A stretch of DNA of 8,928 nucleotides from Phycisphaerales bacterium (GTDB lineage: Bacteria; Planctomycetota; Phycisphaerae; Phycisphaerales; UBA1924). The translations under genes and the position numbers were made by a program. Under the pieces are notes generated by a model. It was given only the letters and a program-made list of their open reading frames with translations. It had not been told where the DNA came from and searched no databases. The stretch is from positions 1 through 8,928 of the forward strand of contig JARGNC010000107.1 of the NCBI GenBank assembly GCA_029212425.1, written 5' to 3'. Position 1 is the first letter of the stretch. Every line of letters begins with the position of its first letter. Positions 1-6,613 of the stretch are shown one piece after another.

Positions 1-342
1 CTTGGAGACATCACGGAAGAGAAGCTTGAGATCGTCCGCAACGCCGACGAGATCTTGCTCGAAGAAATCGTCGCTGCTGGTTTGTACCGCAAAACCAGCC
101 AGGTCTTTGCGGTGCTGCTCCCGATTCAGTCTGTCGGCGTGATGGGTGATGGACGGACTTACGAGCGTGTGATCGCGCTCAGGGCCGTGGAAACGCAGGA
201 CTTCATGACGGCAGACTGGGCGCGGATCCCGTTCGATGTCCTCGCACGGATCTCGACGCGGATTATTAACGAAGTCCGCGGCGTGAACCGCGTGGTCTAT
301 GACATCTCAAGCAAACCGCCGGCGACGATTGAGTGGGAGTGA
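1..342 (+). CDS. guaA: GMP synthase (glutamine-hydrolysing), C-terminal part
   Basis: This is the 3' end of guaA; the reading frame is open from base 1 and the start lies outside the window. GMP synthase aminates XMP to GMP using glutamine and ATP in cytoplasmic purine synthesis. The visible 113 residues are the C-terminal dimerisation domain. Family-typical stretches are the SVGVMGDGRTYERVIALRAV block, FMTADWARIPFDVLARIS, and the nearly invariant ending RIINEVRGVNRVVYDISSKP followed by PATIEWE, which is the usual terminus, so the 3' end is intact. Just upstream, LGDITEEKLEIVRNADEIL also fits the family. The glutaminase and ATP-pyrophosphatase domains are not in view. A candidate hairpin terminator overlaps the stop codon. 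Identification is secure. Confidence 0.97.
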   Translation, partial: LGDITEEKLEIVRNADEILLEEIVAAGLYRKTSQVFAVLLPIQSVGVMGDGRTYERVIALRAVETQDFMTADWARIPFDVLARISTRIINEVRGVNRVVYDISSKPPATIEWE

Positions 343-376
343 GCAACACGCAAACGCGTGGCTAACTCACTTTGTT
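339..376 (+). terminator. Candidate terminator of guaA
   Basis: Two nested stems can form: GTGAG (339-343) with CTCAC (366-370), and CACGC (347-351) with GCGTG (356-360) around an AAAC loop. TTTGTT follows. The outer stem overlaps the guaA stop codon. The U-tract is short and interrupted and the stem has internal loops, so this is a moderate call only. Confidence 0.4.
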
Positions 377-390
377 CAATTCAGTTTTTG

Positions 391-1587
391 TTACGGACAA
401 CCTGTAGAAAACGCTGCAAGGTACGCGGAGACATCAAGGAAATTGAAGTTTCCGTCATCCGTAAAGTCCGCCAACGGGTCCATCGCGGCGTATGCAGCGA
501 GGTACGCGCTGATGTCCAAGAAGTTCAGTGAGCCGTCAGCGTTCAGATCCGCTTCACAGACTGTGAAGTTGTAGACCGACAACCCCGTGCGTGTTTCCAC
601 CAACAATGAATCCGAATCAACGCGTGCAATATTCTCCGATTCCACACTGATCGGATCCATCCGTAGCATGCTGCTTGGGTTGGTTACATCAAGAATCTCG
701 ATGCTGCCATACTCAACATACATCGCGACGACCGTATCACCGATTGCAGCGATCGGACCGGAGTCTGAAAAGAGTGAGAGGTCATTCAAATCATGCGATC
801 CCAGAACAGTTGGATTCGTTGGGTCTGTGATATCGATGCTCGTGAGAATCTGCGCCGAGGTGTCTCTCCGGAATGCGTAAGCAACATCGAGGTCTTCGTT
901 CACTTCGACGGAGTTTGAGGAGAAACCATTGACTGATCCCACGATTGGCAGCGAACCAAGCGTGCTTGAGTCGTGGATGCTCACCCCTCGAAAGCTGCGT
1001 CCGAAGATCAGTTTGTCATCGCCCAGCGTGTCCACTGAGAGCAATGAACCATCTCCGTCAAGCTGAATTCTTCCGAGATATTGGATGTCAGAGGGATCCG
1101 CACAGTCGTAGATATCAACATTCCTTCCGTAGGCGAGTGTGTACACCGTTGTGCCTTGGACTGCAGACAAAGGGGTGTTGATTCTGGAGCTCAATGGTTC
1201 TGAGAATGATCCAATGACCGTCAAGTTTGAAGGATCACTGATATCAACGATCGTCAGATTCGGGAGCAAATAGGCACGGTCACCGGCGATGTACATTCCG
1301 AATCCGGTCTCGTAAGACTCAATACTCAGTGAGTCGAGCAGATCAAAGGTGCCGCCTGTAGAGACATCGACGCTGTGCAGTTTCATTCCGCCGTTTTGAG
1401 ATGAAGCGTCAGTGATACGGAATGCAACTTGGCCATCTTCACTTGTTGCACAAGGGAAGTTTGCTGGCCAACTAAAGGGGATTTCGACTTGACCGAACAA
1501 AGATGGTTCAGGAGCAATCGAGAGCGCGGCTGGAGTACACAGTGCGAGCGTGAGAGTGGCCGTGAGCTTTGAGATTGACATCATCAT
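391..1587 (-). CDS. Secreted LVIVD-repeat beta-propeller protein with C-terminal GC-type dockerin
   Basis: A 398-residue exported protein of unknown specific function. Residues 1-24 form a signal peptide (Lys7, then hydrophobic TATLTLALCTPAALS). Residues 30-340 hold repeated blades of the LVIVD type: LTIVDISDPSNLTVIGSF (111-128), VDIYDCADPSDIQYLG (157-172), TSIDITDPTNPTVLGS (249-264) and IEILDVTNPSS (296-306). These suggest a beta-propeller used for binding or structure. The C-terminus (346-398) carries two EF-hand-like loops, DLNADGSLNFLD (347-358) and DFTDDGNFNFLD (374-385), each followed by (I/V)SAYLAA, and ends in GCP, the GC-type dockerin layout of Phycisphaerales. Three ATGs are consecutive; AAGGGG lies 2, 5 and 8 nt before them, so the third (1581) has the best spacing. 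The gene has its own promoter candidate. The ligand is unknown. Confidence 0.85.
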   Translation of the reverse strand: MMMSISKLTATLTLALCTPAALSIAPEPSLFGQVEIPFSWPANFPCATSEDGQVAFRITDASSQNGGMKLHSVDVSTGGTFDLLDSLSIESYETGFGMYIAGDRAYLLPNLTIVDISDPSNLTVIGSFSEPLSSRINTPLSAVQGTTVYTLAYGRNVDIYDCADPSDIQYLGRIQLDGDGSLLSVDTLGDDKLIFGRSFRGVSIHDSSTLGSLPIVGSVNGFSSNSVEVNEDLDVAYAFRRDTSAQILTSIDITDPTNPTVLGSHDLNDLSLFSDSGPIAAIGDTVVAMYVEYGSIEILDVTNPSSMLRMDPISVESENIARVDSDSLLVETRTGLSVYNFTVCEADLNADGSLNFLDISAYLAAYAAMDPLADFTDDGNFNFLDVSAYLAAFSTGCP

Positions 1588-1624
1588 TTCCCCTTCATGG
1601 AATATAAATACTTTGGTTTATTTA

Positions 1625-1639
1625 CTTGTAATGTACAAG
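1625..1639. repeat. Inverted repeat overlapping the -10 box (possible operator)
   Basis: CTTGTA (1625-1630) and TACAAG (1634-1639) form a perfect 6-bp inverted repeat around ATG, lying across the proposed -10 element of the dockerin-propeller promoter. The position would suit a repressor site. The arms are short, so chance is possible. Confidence 0.3.
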
Positions 1640-1657
1640 ATATCAAGCAGGTGTCAA
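1630..1657 (-). promoter_or_regulatory. Sigma-70-like promoter of the dockerin-propeller gene
   Basis: On the minus strand a perfect -35 box TTGACA (1657-1652) is followed after 16 nt by TACATT (1635-1630), which matches four of six -10 positions. It lies about 45 nt upstream of the start codons at 1587-1579, in the gap after the upstream acetyltransferase gene. The call comes from consensus matching only. Confidence 0.45.
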
Positions 1658-1699
1658 CCATATCGGAACCAATTCTCAAACCTACTTGCTAGATCAGAC

Positions 1700-2272
1700 T
1701 CACGATTCTACCGTCATCGCCCACTGCTCATGATCCTCCCATACCCCCTGGATCTGCAGGTATTTCGCTGAATACCCCTCTTTCACGAACCCCACCTTCT
1801 CCAGCACCCTACGCGACGCGACATTGCTCGGCATGATGTTGGCGCACACGCGATGCAAACCCAATCCCCCACTCTCCACTGACGCAAACGCGTGCGTCAC
1901 AGCGAGCGACAGCGCTTCGCTCATCAGTCCTTGTCCCGCGTAGGTGCTCCCGATCCAGTATCCGAATCGTCCGTTCTGGAATGGGCCGCGCTCGATGTTT
2001 CCCAGCGCGATGCGTCCCGCGATCGCACCACTCTCTTTCATGCACACGAGCCAACGCTGGGAGTCAGGGGTGTTGTGTGTCTCAAGCTCGCGATCGAACG
2101 CTTCGTTGCTGTAGAGGTCCAATCCAGAAGGCGGGATCGGTTCCCAGCGTTCTAAATGCTCGCGCGATGCTCGTCGGAGTGCAACAAACGCATCACGATC
2201 CGTGTGCGACATGGAGCGGAGCAGCACACGCTGGCCGAGCATGATGGGCAAAGGAGGGTCAAAACCAGACAT
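1700..2272 (-). CDS. GNAT-family N-acetyltransferase, RimJ/RimL-like
   Basis: A 190-residue cytoplasmic acetyltransferase of the Acetyltransf_3 (RimJ/RimL) group, which transfers acetyl from acetyl-CoA to protein N-termini or small amines. It has the family's order of elements. LGQRVLLRSMSHTDRDAF (12-29) is the first strand and helix. GRIALGNIERG and FGYWIGSTYAGQGLMSEAL (103-121) follow, with the acetyl-CoA phosphate-binding pattern in YAGQGLMSEA. LHRVCANIMPSNVASRRVLE (139-158) and KVGFVKEG (159-166) are the conserved Asn-containing acceptor loop and the GF motif. Length is normal. No clear Shine-Dalgarno precedes the ATG at 2272; an in-frame ATG at residue 11 has no better site. It lies 112 nt upstream of the dockerin-propeller gene on the same strand, but that gene has its own promoter candidate. 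The substrate cannot be told from sequence. Confidence 0.9.
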   Translation of the reverse strand: MSGFDPPLPIMLGQRVLLRSMSHTDRDAFVALRRASREHLERWEPIPPSGLDLYSNEAFDRELETHNTPDSQRWLVCMKESGAIAGRIALGNIERGPFQNGRFGYWIGSTYAGQGLMSEALSLAVTHAFASVESGGLGLHRVCANIMPSNVASRRVLEKVGFVKEGYSAKYLQIQGVWEDHEQWAMTVES

Positions 2273-2539
2273 AACGCTGAGTCTAGCAACGATTGCGTTC
2301 GTATTTTGATTGCAAGTAACAGTTCCGTATTTTGCCTATATACCCAAGCCCTCACATCCACCGATACAAACCGTATAAAACAAAGAGTTTAGGGCTTTTT
2401 CCTTTTCCCGCAATCCATTCAGCTGTAGGATACGAAAGGTTCATCGAAAGAATACATGACGACGGTCGTGTTGTGAACCAGTCAACAATCTTCGGAGCAG
2501 GATTGAGAACCCGCTTCGGATAGAGAAAGAGAGAAAGAC

Positions 2540-3160
2540 ATAAAGAACTACATCCTTCCTGCAATCGGAATGCTTGCGCTTGTTGGGACCTCTGCATCAG
2601 CAGCATCCCTCAACATCTCAGGCGATATCAACACCAGCAATGGTGGAACCGGAAGCGCCTTTGCTGGCGGCTTGGAGTATGTCTTCGATGGAGGCAACAC
2701 CGGCACACTCAGCATCACACTCACCAACACCACCAGTGCTTCGATCGGCGGATACCTCACAGGTTTCGTCTTCAACATCGACAGCGCTGATGCTGGTGCA
2801 TCCGCGACGCTGTTCTCAACAACAGACGCTGACTTCCTTGACACCGGCGCTGAGAGCGCATCCCCATTCGGGATGTTCGATGCTGGTGCCGCGATCGGTG
2901 CAAACTGGACCGGAGGCGGGAATCCCGCTGGAGGCATCGCTGTAGGAATCACCGAATCCTTCCAGTTCACCATTACCGCGAGCGATGCGGGATCGCTGGA
3001 TTCCATGAGCTTCGTCGGTCTTGATGGCAGCGACTTCGCTGTTCGTTTCCGTGGTCTCAACGATGGTGGCTCGGACAAACTCCTCACCACCATCCCAACG
3101 CCGGGCACTGGTGCCCTTGCATTGCTTGGTCTTGGTGTTGCGTCGCGTCGTCGGCGCTGA
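2540..3160 (+). CDS. Secreted protein with PEP-CTERM-like sorting tail; probable ATA start
   Basis: The frame is open from just after TGA at 2504-2506 and contains no ATG, GTG or TTG before the ATG at 2570. Starting at 2570 leaves an 11-residue, uncharged leader. Reading from ATA at 2540 gives MKNYILPAIGMLALVG then TSASA|A, a textbook signal peptide with Lys2, a hydrophobic core and an ASA cleavage site, after a purine-rich stretch. I therefore prefer 2540 (206 aa); a conventional caller would report 2570 (196 aa). The mature part is rich in Gly, Ser, Thr and Asp, as in extracellular beta-sandwich proteins, with no Cys and no enzyme motif. It ends IPTPGTGALALLGLGVASRR plus two more Arg: a proline-bearing motif, a hydrophobic segment and a basic tail, the layout of exosortase-type sorting signals. 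A strong terminator follows. Function is unknown. Confidence 0.8.
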   Translation: MKNYILPAIGMLALVGTSASAASLNISGDINTSNGGTGSAFAGGLEYVFDGGNTGTLSITLTNTTSASIGGYLTGFVFNIDSADAGASATLFSTTDADFLDTGAESASPFGMFDAGAAIGANWTGGGNPAGGIAVGITESFQFTITASDAGSLDSMSFVGLDGSDFAVRFRGLNDGGSDKLLTTIPTPGTGALALLGLGVASRRRR

Positions 3161-3199
3161 GTTTCGACCTTTTTCGACCTGGCTATCGAATGAAAAACC

Positions 3200-3229
3200 A
3201 AGCACGCTCCTTCTTGGAGCGTGCTTTTT
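3200..3229 (+). terminator. Strong Rho-independent terminator, probably bidirectional
   Basis: AAGCACGCTCC (3200-3210) pairs perfectly with GGAGCGTGCTT (3216-3226) around a TTCTT loop. TTTTT (3225-3229) follows on the plus strand, ending the sorting-tail gene. On the minus strand the same 11-bp stem is followed by GGTTTTTC, so it can also end the convergent membrane-protein gene, whose TAA (3230-3228) touches the T-run. Confidence 0.9.
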
Positions 3230-4187
3230 ATTCGTAATCCAAGTATGAGTCGTACGCTTCATCCGCAGAGTTGTTGCTGATCAGATCATGCTGGTGATGC
3301 GACAACGCCGCCGCTCCTGCGAGCAGCACTGCAGCAATCCCCGCACGAACAAGGATGTATCGCAGCGCGGAATTCCCGTCGTAGCGGATCAATCCTGTTG
3401 CAACCGCTCCGATCATCAGCATCGCCGCTGGAAGCGAGCGGAGCTCGGAATGGACTGTTGATCCGATGGTCACGATCAGCACCACGCCGACCAGTGTCGT
3501 GATCGCGCCGCGCTGGAGGGAGAGCGGCTTGCAGATGAGTCCGACCACTGCTGCCGGTCCGAGCACCGCGAGAACTCCGGGAAGAACGGTTGCTCCCGTA
3601 GCGCTGCCATTGAAGAACAACGAGGGCATCATCCCTCCAAGCACGAGCATCCAGCATCCGCTGTCGATCCAACCTGGAGTCGATTCGGAGCTTTGTTCGT
3701 GGAGTGTTGCGAGCAGTGCAGGGATGAGTCCCGCGACCGCCATCCATCCGAAGTACGCCCAGTCATCCGCGAAGACGATGTCGTTCCCGCGATATCCGGA
3801 CGCGAGGACGCAGAACACGCCTGCAAAGGTCAGCACGCGGAGAACGAACATCGGAATGATCGACAGCCGGAATAGTGAACTGATCAATCCGAGCAAACCA
3901 ACAAGCACCATCGCGTGCGGTAGACGATACGAGTTGTCGTTCGGCCAAAGATCGAACGACGGGAACTGGGCGCTGACCGCACCAATGAATCCGACGCTGA
4001 TCAAAATCGGCATCAACCACACCGGACCGAGTTTCGGTTTCGTCGGCTGATCTTCCCCCGCTTCTTCCTCGCTCCACATCGCTTTGCGTGTGTGGATCGA
4101 CCAGAAGATCAGGAGCATGACGATTGCGAGTCCCGCTGGGAATGCGCCGCCCCAGATCATGAGCTGTTGCTGGACTTGTGGATCCAT
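3228..4187 (-). CDS. Polytopic integral membrane protein of unknown function
   Basis: I do not recognise this family. The start chosen is the ATG at 4187, with GAGGGA about 4 nt upstream, giving 319 residues. A longer frame to 4385 adds a Ser/Arg-rich, low-complexity stretch that lies over the 3' end of the upstream gene, so I reject it. About ten hydrophobic segments are visible, near residues 10-32, 55-73, 90-106, 109-130, 144-162, 177-192, 198-219, 228-246, 252-267 and 277-295. An acidic loop, WSEEEAGEDQ (38-47), follows the first, and the tail is acidic (ADEAYDSYLDYE). I see no paired His pattern of a b561 cytochrome, no ATPase motif and no transporter signature. It starts 28 nt after the yceI-like stop on the same strand, so the two are probably co-transcribed. 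It ends at a shared bidirectional terminator. Confidence 0.75.
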   Translation of the reverse strand: MDPQVQQQLMIWGGAFPAGLAIVMLLIFWSIHTRKAMWSEEEAGEDQPTKPKLGPVWLMPILISVGFIGAVSAQFPSFDLWPNDNSYRLPHAMVLVGLLGLISSLFRLSIIPMFVLRVLTFAGVFCVLASGYRGNDIVFADDWAYFGWMAVAGLIPALLATLHEQSSESTPGWIDSGCWMLVLGGMMPSLFFNGSATGATVLPGVLAVLGPAAVVGLICKPLSLQRGAITTLVGVVLIVTIGSTVHSELRSLPAAMLMIGAVATGLIRYDGNSALRYILVRAGIAAVLLAGAAALSHHQHDLISNNSADEAYDSYLDYE

Positions 4188-4215
4188 GGTGTCCCTCGAG
4201 TTTGTATCTGGTACA

Positions 4216-4884
4216 TTATCCAGCGGCTTCGATCGCGACGATGATCTCGACCGTGTTGCCGAGTCCGCCGTTATCAGAAAGATCATCCGCGAGGTACTTG
4301 GTGATGCCGTAGTCTGAGCGTTTGATCGAGAATCGTGCTTCGAATCCGAGGACTGGTTTCCCGCGCGATTCACCTGAGCGAACATCGATCAGTTGAGCGG
4401 TGATCACTTTTGATTCGCCGTGGAAGTTGAGCGTTCCTTTGAGTGCGTAAACACCTTCTTCTGAGGTTTCTTCAATGGAGCTGGACTCGAAGCTGATTTC
4501 TTTGTATTGACGAGCGTTGAAGAACTCCGCGTTCTTGACGTGGTCGTCGCGATCTTTGTTATTGGTGTCTACAGATGAGACAGGGATGGTGATGCTCATT
4601 GATGAGTTGGTGACATCCGATTTATCGAACTCGATATCGCCCTCAATTTTGTTGAATCGGCCGTAGAAGTTTGCGACACCGCCGTGACGAATTTTGAACA
4701 GCACAGAACTGTGAACCGCATCGACTCCATAATGGGTGGTTTCGAGAGATTCGACAGTCTCGAGTGTCGATGAAAGCGAGGTGCTCTCAGCGGAGGACTC
4801 CGTTTTGAGACCGAAGCCTGCGAGCCCTGCACCGAGGGTCGAGAGTGCGATTGTTGAAGCGAGCAAAGTTTGTGTGCGGTTCAT
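4216..4884 (-). CDS. YceI-like family protein (lipocalin-like fold, exported)
   Basis: A 222-residue exported protein of the YceI family, whose members form an extended beta-barrel holding a long isoprenoid chain. Residues 1-23 are a signal peptide (NRTQ, then a hydrophobic core to about AGFG). Residues 28-50 are a Ser/Glu/Thr linker. The YceI domain runs 52-220: YGVDAVHSSVLFKIRHGGVA (52-71), NFYGRFNKIEGDIEFD (72-87), SITIPVSSVDTNNKDRDDHV (97-116), NAEFFNARQYKEISFES (118-134), LKGTLNFHGESK (148-159), FSIKRSDYGI (185-194), and a final VEIIVAIEAAG. These match the family blocks in order. AGGAGA sits 8 nt before the ATG. It is first in a probable two-gene operon with the membrane protein downstream and diverges from the split EEP lipoprotein gene. 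The ligand and role here are unknown. Confidence 0.93.
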   Translation of the reverse strand: MNRTQTLLASTIALSTLGAGLAGFGLKTESSAESTSLSSTLETVESLETTHYGVDAVHSSVLFKIRHGGVANFYGRFNKIEGDIEFDKSDVTNSSMSITIPVSSVDTNNKDRDDHVKNAEFFNARQYKEISFESSSIEETSEEGVYALKGTLNFHGESKVITAQLIDVRSGESRGKPVLGFEARFSIKRSDYGITKYLADDLSDNGGLGNTVEIIVAIEAAG

Positions 4885-4917
4885 ATGGGGTTCTCCTGTA
4901 TCAACAGAGGGTTTTTG

Positions 4918-4979
4918 TTTGATTGATGAGCATAGTCGAACCCCATCCCCTCAATGAGTATTTCACAGCATCAATCAAA
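4918..4979. repeat. 11-bp perfect inverted repeat in a divergent intergenic region
   Basis: TTTGATTGATG (4918-4928) and CATCAATCAAA (4969-4979) are exact reverse complements separated by 40 nt. They lie in the 175-nt gap between the divergent yceI-like gene and the EEP lipoprotein gene, where promoters for both are expected. Centre-to-centre distance is 51 bp, roughly five helical turns. A paired operator is one reading. Confidence 0.55.
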
Positions 4980-5059
4980 TTTGGCTCTCAACGCTCGATT
5001 CAAGATTCCTTCGTCCAGATTCTTCATCGCTTGGACACGGCCAACGCATATCCTTCGGA

Positions 5060-5893
5060 ATGATCACGAAACTCCTTATCCTGACATTCCTGACGATCCC
5101 AGGCTGCGCAGCGACACAACTCGTTGATGAGACCATTGCTACGAGTTCAACATCAAAGAGTGTTCCGCCTGCTCAGATCGTCCTCGATGGTGACCTCTCT
5201 GACTGGTATGGTCAGACCGGCATCCGCGCTGACAACGATGAGGTGTTTGTGTGTTTCGAGTCGTATGACGAGAGTCAGGCGATCCAAGCCGCGAACTTTA
5301 CGACACGCATCCGCATCGACGCAGACGGCGACCAGAACACCGGGATGCGATCTTTGTACAACGCGGACGATCCCAAGAGCGGACAGAAAATGATGCTCTC
5401 CCAAGGTGTGGACTTGACCATCGACATCTCTCCAGCAGGAGAAGAATTCGGGGAACTCAAAGGCGGCTCCAACATCCGACTCCACACAGACCACTCGACC
5501 AAGCGAATCAGCCATGCTGATGTCGGGTTTTACTTCCTCCCAACGCACAATGCGCCTCGCTACGAGATGCGTCTGGATCGTTCAACCATGCCATCGCTTC
5601 AGCACGATGGACGGATCACGATCGTAGTTGAACACCGCGCGATCGGTGGCGAAGTGCTCCGCACCCAGTCATTCACCACCACGCTTCCTCGCTACGAACC
5701 GAGCAAACCAATCAACGATCCGATTGCTGCAAAGCCGCAAGGTGGGGTTCGTGTGATGAGCACGAATGTGCTGTATTCATCGCCTCTCAAAGACCCCGAG
5801 CGATCCTCTATCAAGAATGGTTCAAGACCACGCAAGACGATGTACGCGGATGGATCGACGAACATCTCGGGGAGGACTGGTCGCTCATCATGA
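5060..5893 (+). CDS. N-terminal fragment: lipoprotein with CBM9-like domain and start of EEP domain
   Basis: The 277-residue ORF begins with a lipoprotein signal: MITKLLILTFLTIPGC, with Cys16 as the likely lipidated residue (IPGC lipobox, imperfect because of Pro). Residues 40-210 look like a carbohydrate-binding family 9-type beta-sandwich: IVLDGDLSDWYG (40-51), DNDEVFVCFES (58-68), TRIRIDADGDQNTGM (82-96), ADVGFYFLPTHNAPRYEMRL (153-172). A linker follows, then the first EEP strand GGVRVMSTNVLYSS (228-241). After Glu247 the frame goes wrong: the last 30 residues (RSSIKNGSRPRKTMYADG and on) are basic and low in complexity and have no place in the fold, while the other frame carries on the domain. 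The ATG at 5060 has only a weak CGGA upstream. The protein would be anchored outside the cytoplasmic membrane. It probably descends from an intact gene continuing to 6504. Confidence 0.7.
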   Translation: MITKLLILTFLTIPGCAATQLVDETIATSSTSKSVPPAQIVLDGDLSDWYGQTGIRADNDEVFVCFESYDESQAIQAANFTTRIRIDADGDQNTGMRSLYNADDPKSGQKMMLSQGVDLTIDISPAGEEFGELKGGSNIRLHTDHSTKRISHADVGFYFLPTHNAPRYEMRLDRSTMPSLQHDGRITIVVEHRAIGGEVLRTQSFTTTLPRYEPSKPINDPIAAKPQGGVRVMSTNVLYSSPLKDPERSSIKNGSRPRKTMYADGSTNISGRTGRSS

Positions 5894-6504
5894 TGGATGA
5901 CCGCAGCGGCGTCGCGATCGCGACCCGTCTCAAGGTCGTCGAATCCATCACCAAACCCATTATCGCCCACGGCGACAAATATCCAAGCAGGGTCGTCGCG
6001 GCGGTTGTTGAAACCGATCATGATGATCACCTCATCCTCATCTCACTCCATCTCAAATGTTGCGGCGGAGCGGGCTCGGACGAAGATGCCAAACGAATCG
6101 CACAAGCGCACCAAATCCATGGCCTCATCCTCGAACTCCGCGAAAAATACCCCGATACCGGTGTCGTGATCGGAGGCGATTTCAACCTCGTCGGAACGCG
6201 CACCCCGCTCGAAATGATGAGTGAGAGCGCGGGCATCAATCACCAAGACCTCGTCCCTGTACCGACGACCGTTCTGGGAACTCAGTCCATGCTGACATGG
6301 ACGCAGGCGAAGAGTTCCTACACCCCTGGAAGGCTCGATTGGCTCTTGGTGGACGACCACGCGTGGACCCCAGTCCGCTCATGGAGTCTGGACACCGCGC
6401 GATTGAGCGATCATGTGCTCGAAGAGTCCGGCTTGAAACGCGACGACTCCCGCGCGACGGATCATTTACCAATTGTTGTGGATTTGGTGCCGAGAACTCA
6501 GTGA
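5890..6504 (+). CDS. C-terminal fragment: EEP-fold hydrolase domain
   Basis: A 204-residue ORF carrying most of an endonuclease/exonuclease/phosphatase domain, a fold that cleaves phosphodiester or phosphomonoester bonds with a divalent metal. Visible blocks: RSGVAIATRL (5-14), VVAAVVE (35-41), LILISLHLKCCGGAGSDED (48-66) with the conserved His of the HLK motif, GVVIGGDFNL (91-100) with the catalytic Asp-x-Asn, GRLDWLLVDD (147-156), and ATDHLPIVVDL (189-199) with the catalytic Asp-His. The coding frame extends upstream without a stop to about 5800, where it adds AILYQEWF and WIDEHLGEDW, so the ATG at 5890 is probably internal to the original gene. It overlaps the stop of the upstream fragment as ATGA. 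As a free product it would have no signal peptide and no QEW glutamate, so activity is doubtful. Confidence 0.72.
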   Translation: MMDDRSGVAIATRLKVVESITKPIIAHGDKYPSRVVAAVVETDHDDHLILISLHLKCCGGAGSDEDAKRIAQAHQIHGLILELREKYPDTGVVIGGDFNLVGTRTPLEMMSESAGINHQDLVPVPTTVLGTQSMLTWTQAKSSYTPGRLDWLLVDDHAWTPVRSWSLDTARLSDHVLEESGLKRDDSRATDHLPIVVDLVPRTQ

Positions 6505-6533
6505 GTTTGCGATTCAATTCGGATTGATTCGTA

Positions 6534-6563
6534 TTGCAAAATCGATTACTCTGTCATCATAAC
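6534..6563 (+). promoter_or_regulatory. Weak promoter candidate for the second sorting-tail gene
   Basis: TTGCAA (6534-6539) and CATAAC (6558-6563) are spaced 18 nt apart, each matching four of six consensus positions, about 50 nt before the ATG at 6614. The 109-nt gap after the EEP fragment shows no terminator. The call is weak. Confidence 0.25.
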
Positions 6564-6613
6564 ATTCTGATTTGAATGTAGAGTTGATATTCGTTTTTGA
6601 TACGGAGCAAAGC

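Larger units (their letters stand above)
5060..6504 (+). pseudogene. Split lipoprotein / endonuclease-exonuclease-phosphatase (EEP) gene, whole extent
   Basis: Two ORFs join into one protein of about 481 residues if the frame changes at 5798-5800. Frame 2 reads to STNVLYSSPLKDPE (ending 5800), the first EEP strand. Frame 1 from 5800 continues AILYQEWFKTTQDDVRGWID, the next EEP strand with the metal-binding Glu of QEW. EEP proteins usually have a dozen or so residues (a helix, then a DPD-like turn) between these two blocks, and here they are missing. A small deletion not divisible by three explains both the gap and the frame change better than a lone indel. The second ORF could still be made by reinitiation at the ATGA overlap (5890-5893), but would lack the QEW Glu. 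Confidence 0.7.

Noticed and set aside
2332..2523. Small plus-strand frame upstream of the first sorting-tail gene
   Set aside because: No ribosome-binding site or motif, and it sits where the promoter and leader of that gene should be.
3161..3180. Repeated TTTCGACCT just after the first sorting-tail gene
   Set aside because: Two adjacent short copies only, with no structure or function apparent.
4188..4385. N-terminal extension of the membrane-protein frame
   Set aside because: It is Ser/Arg-rich, overlaps the yceI 3' end in another frame, and the ATG at 4187 has a good Shine-Dalgarno directly before the first membrane segment.
5789..5802. Programmed -1 ribosomal frameshift joining the two EEP fragments
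   Set aside because: The site (AAA GAC CCC GAG) is not a standard X-XXY-YYZ slippery heptamer, no clear stimulatory pseudoknot is seen, and a stretch of the fold is missing as well, so a deletion explains more.
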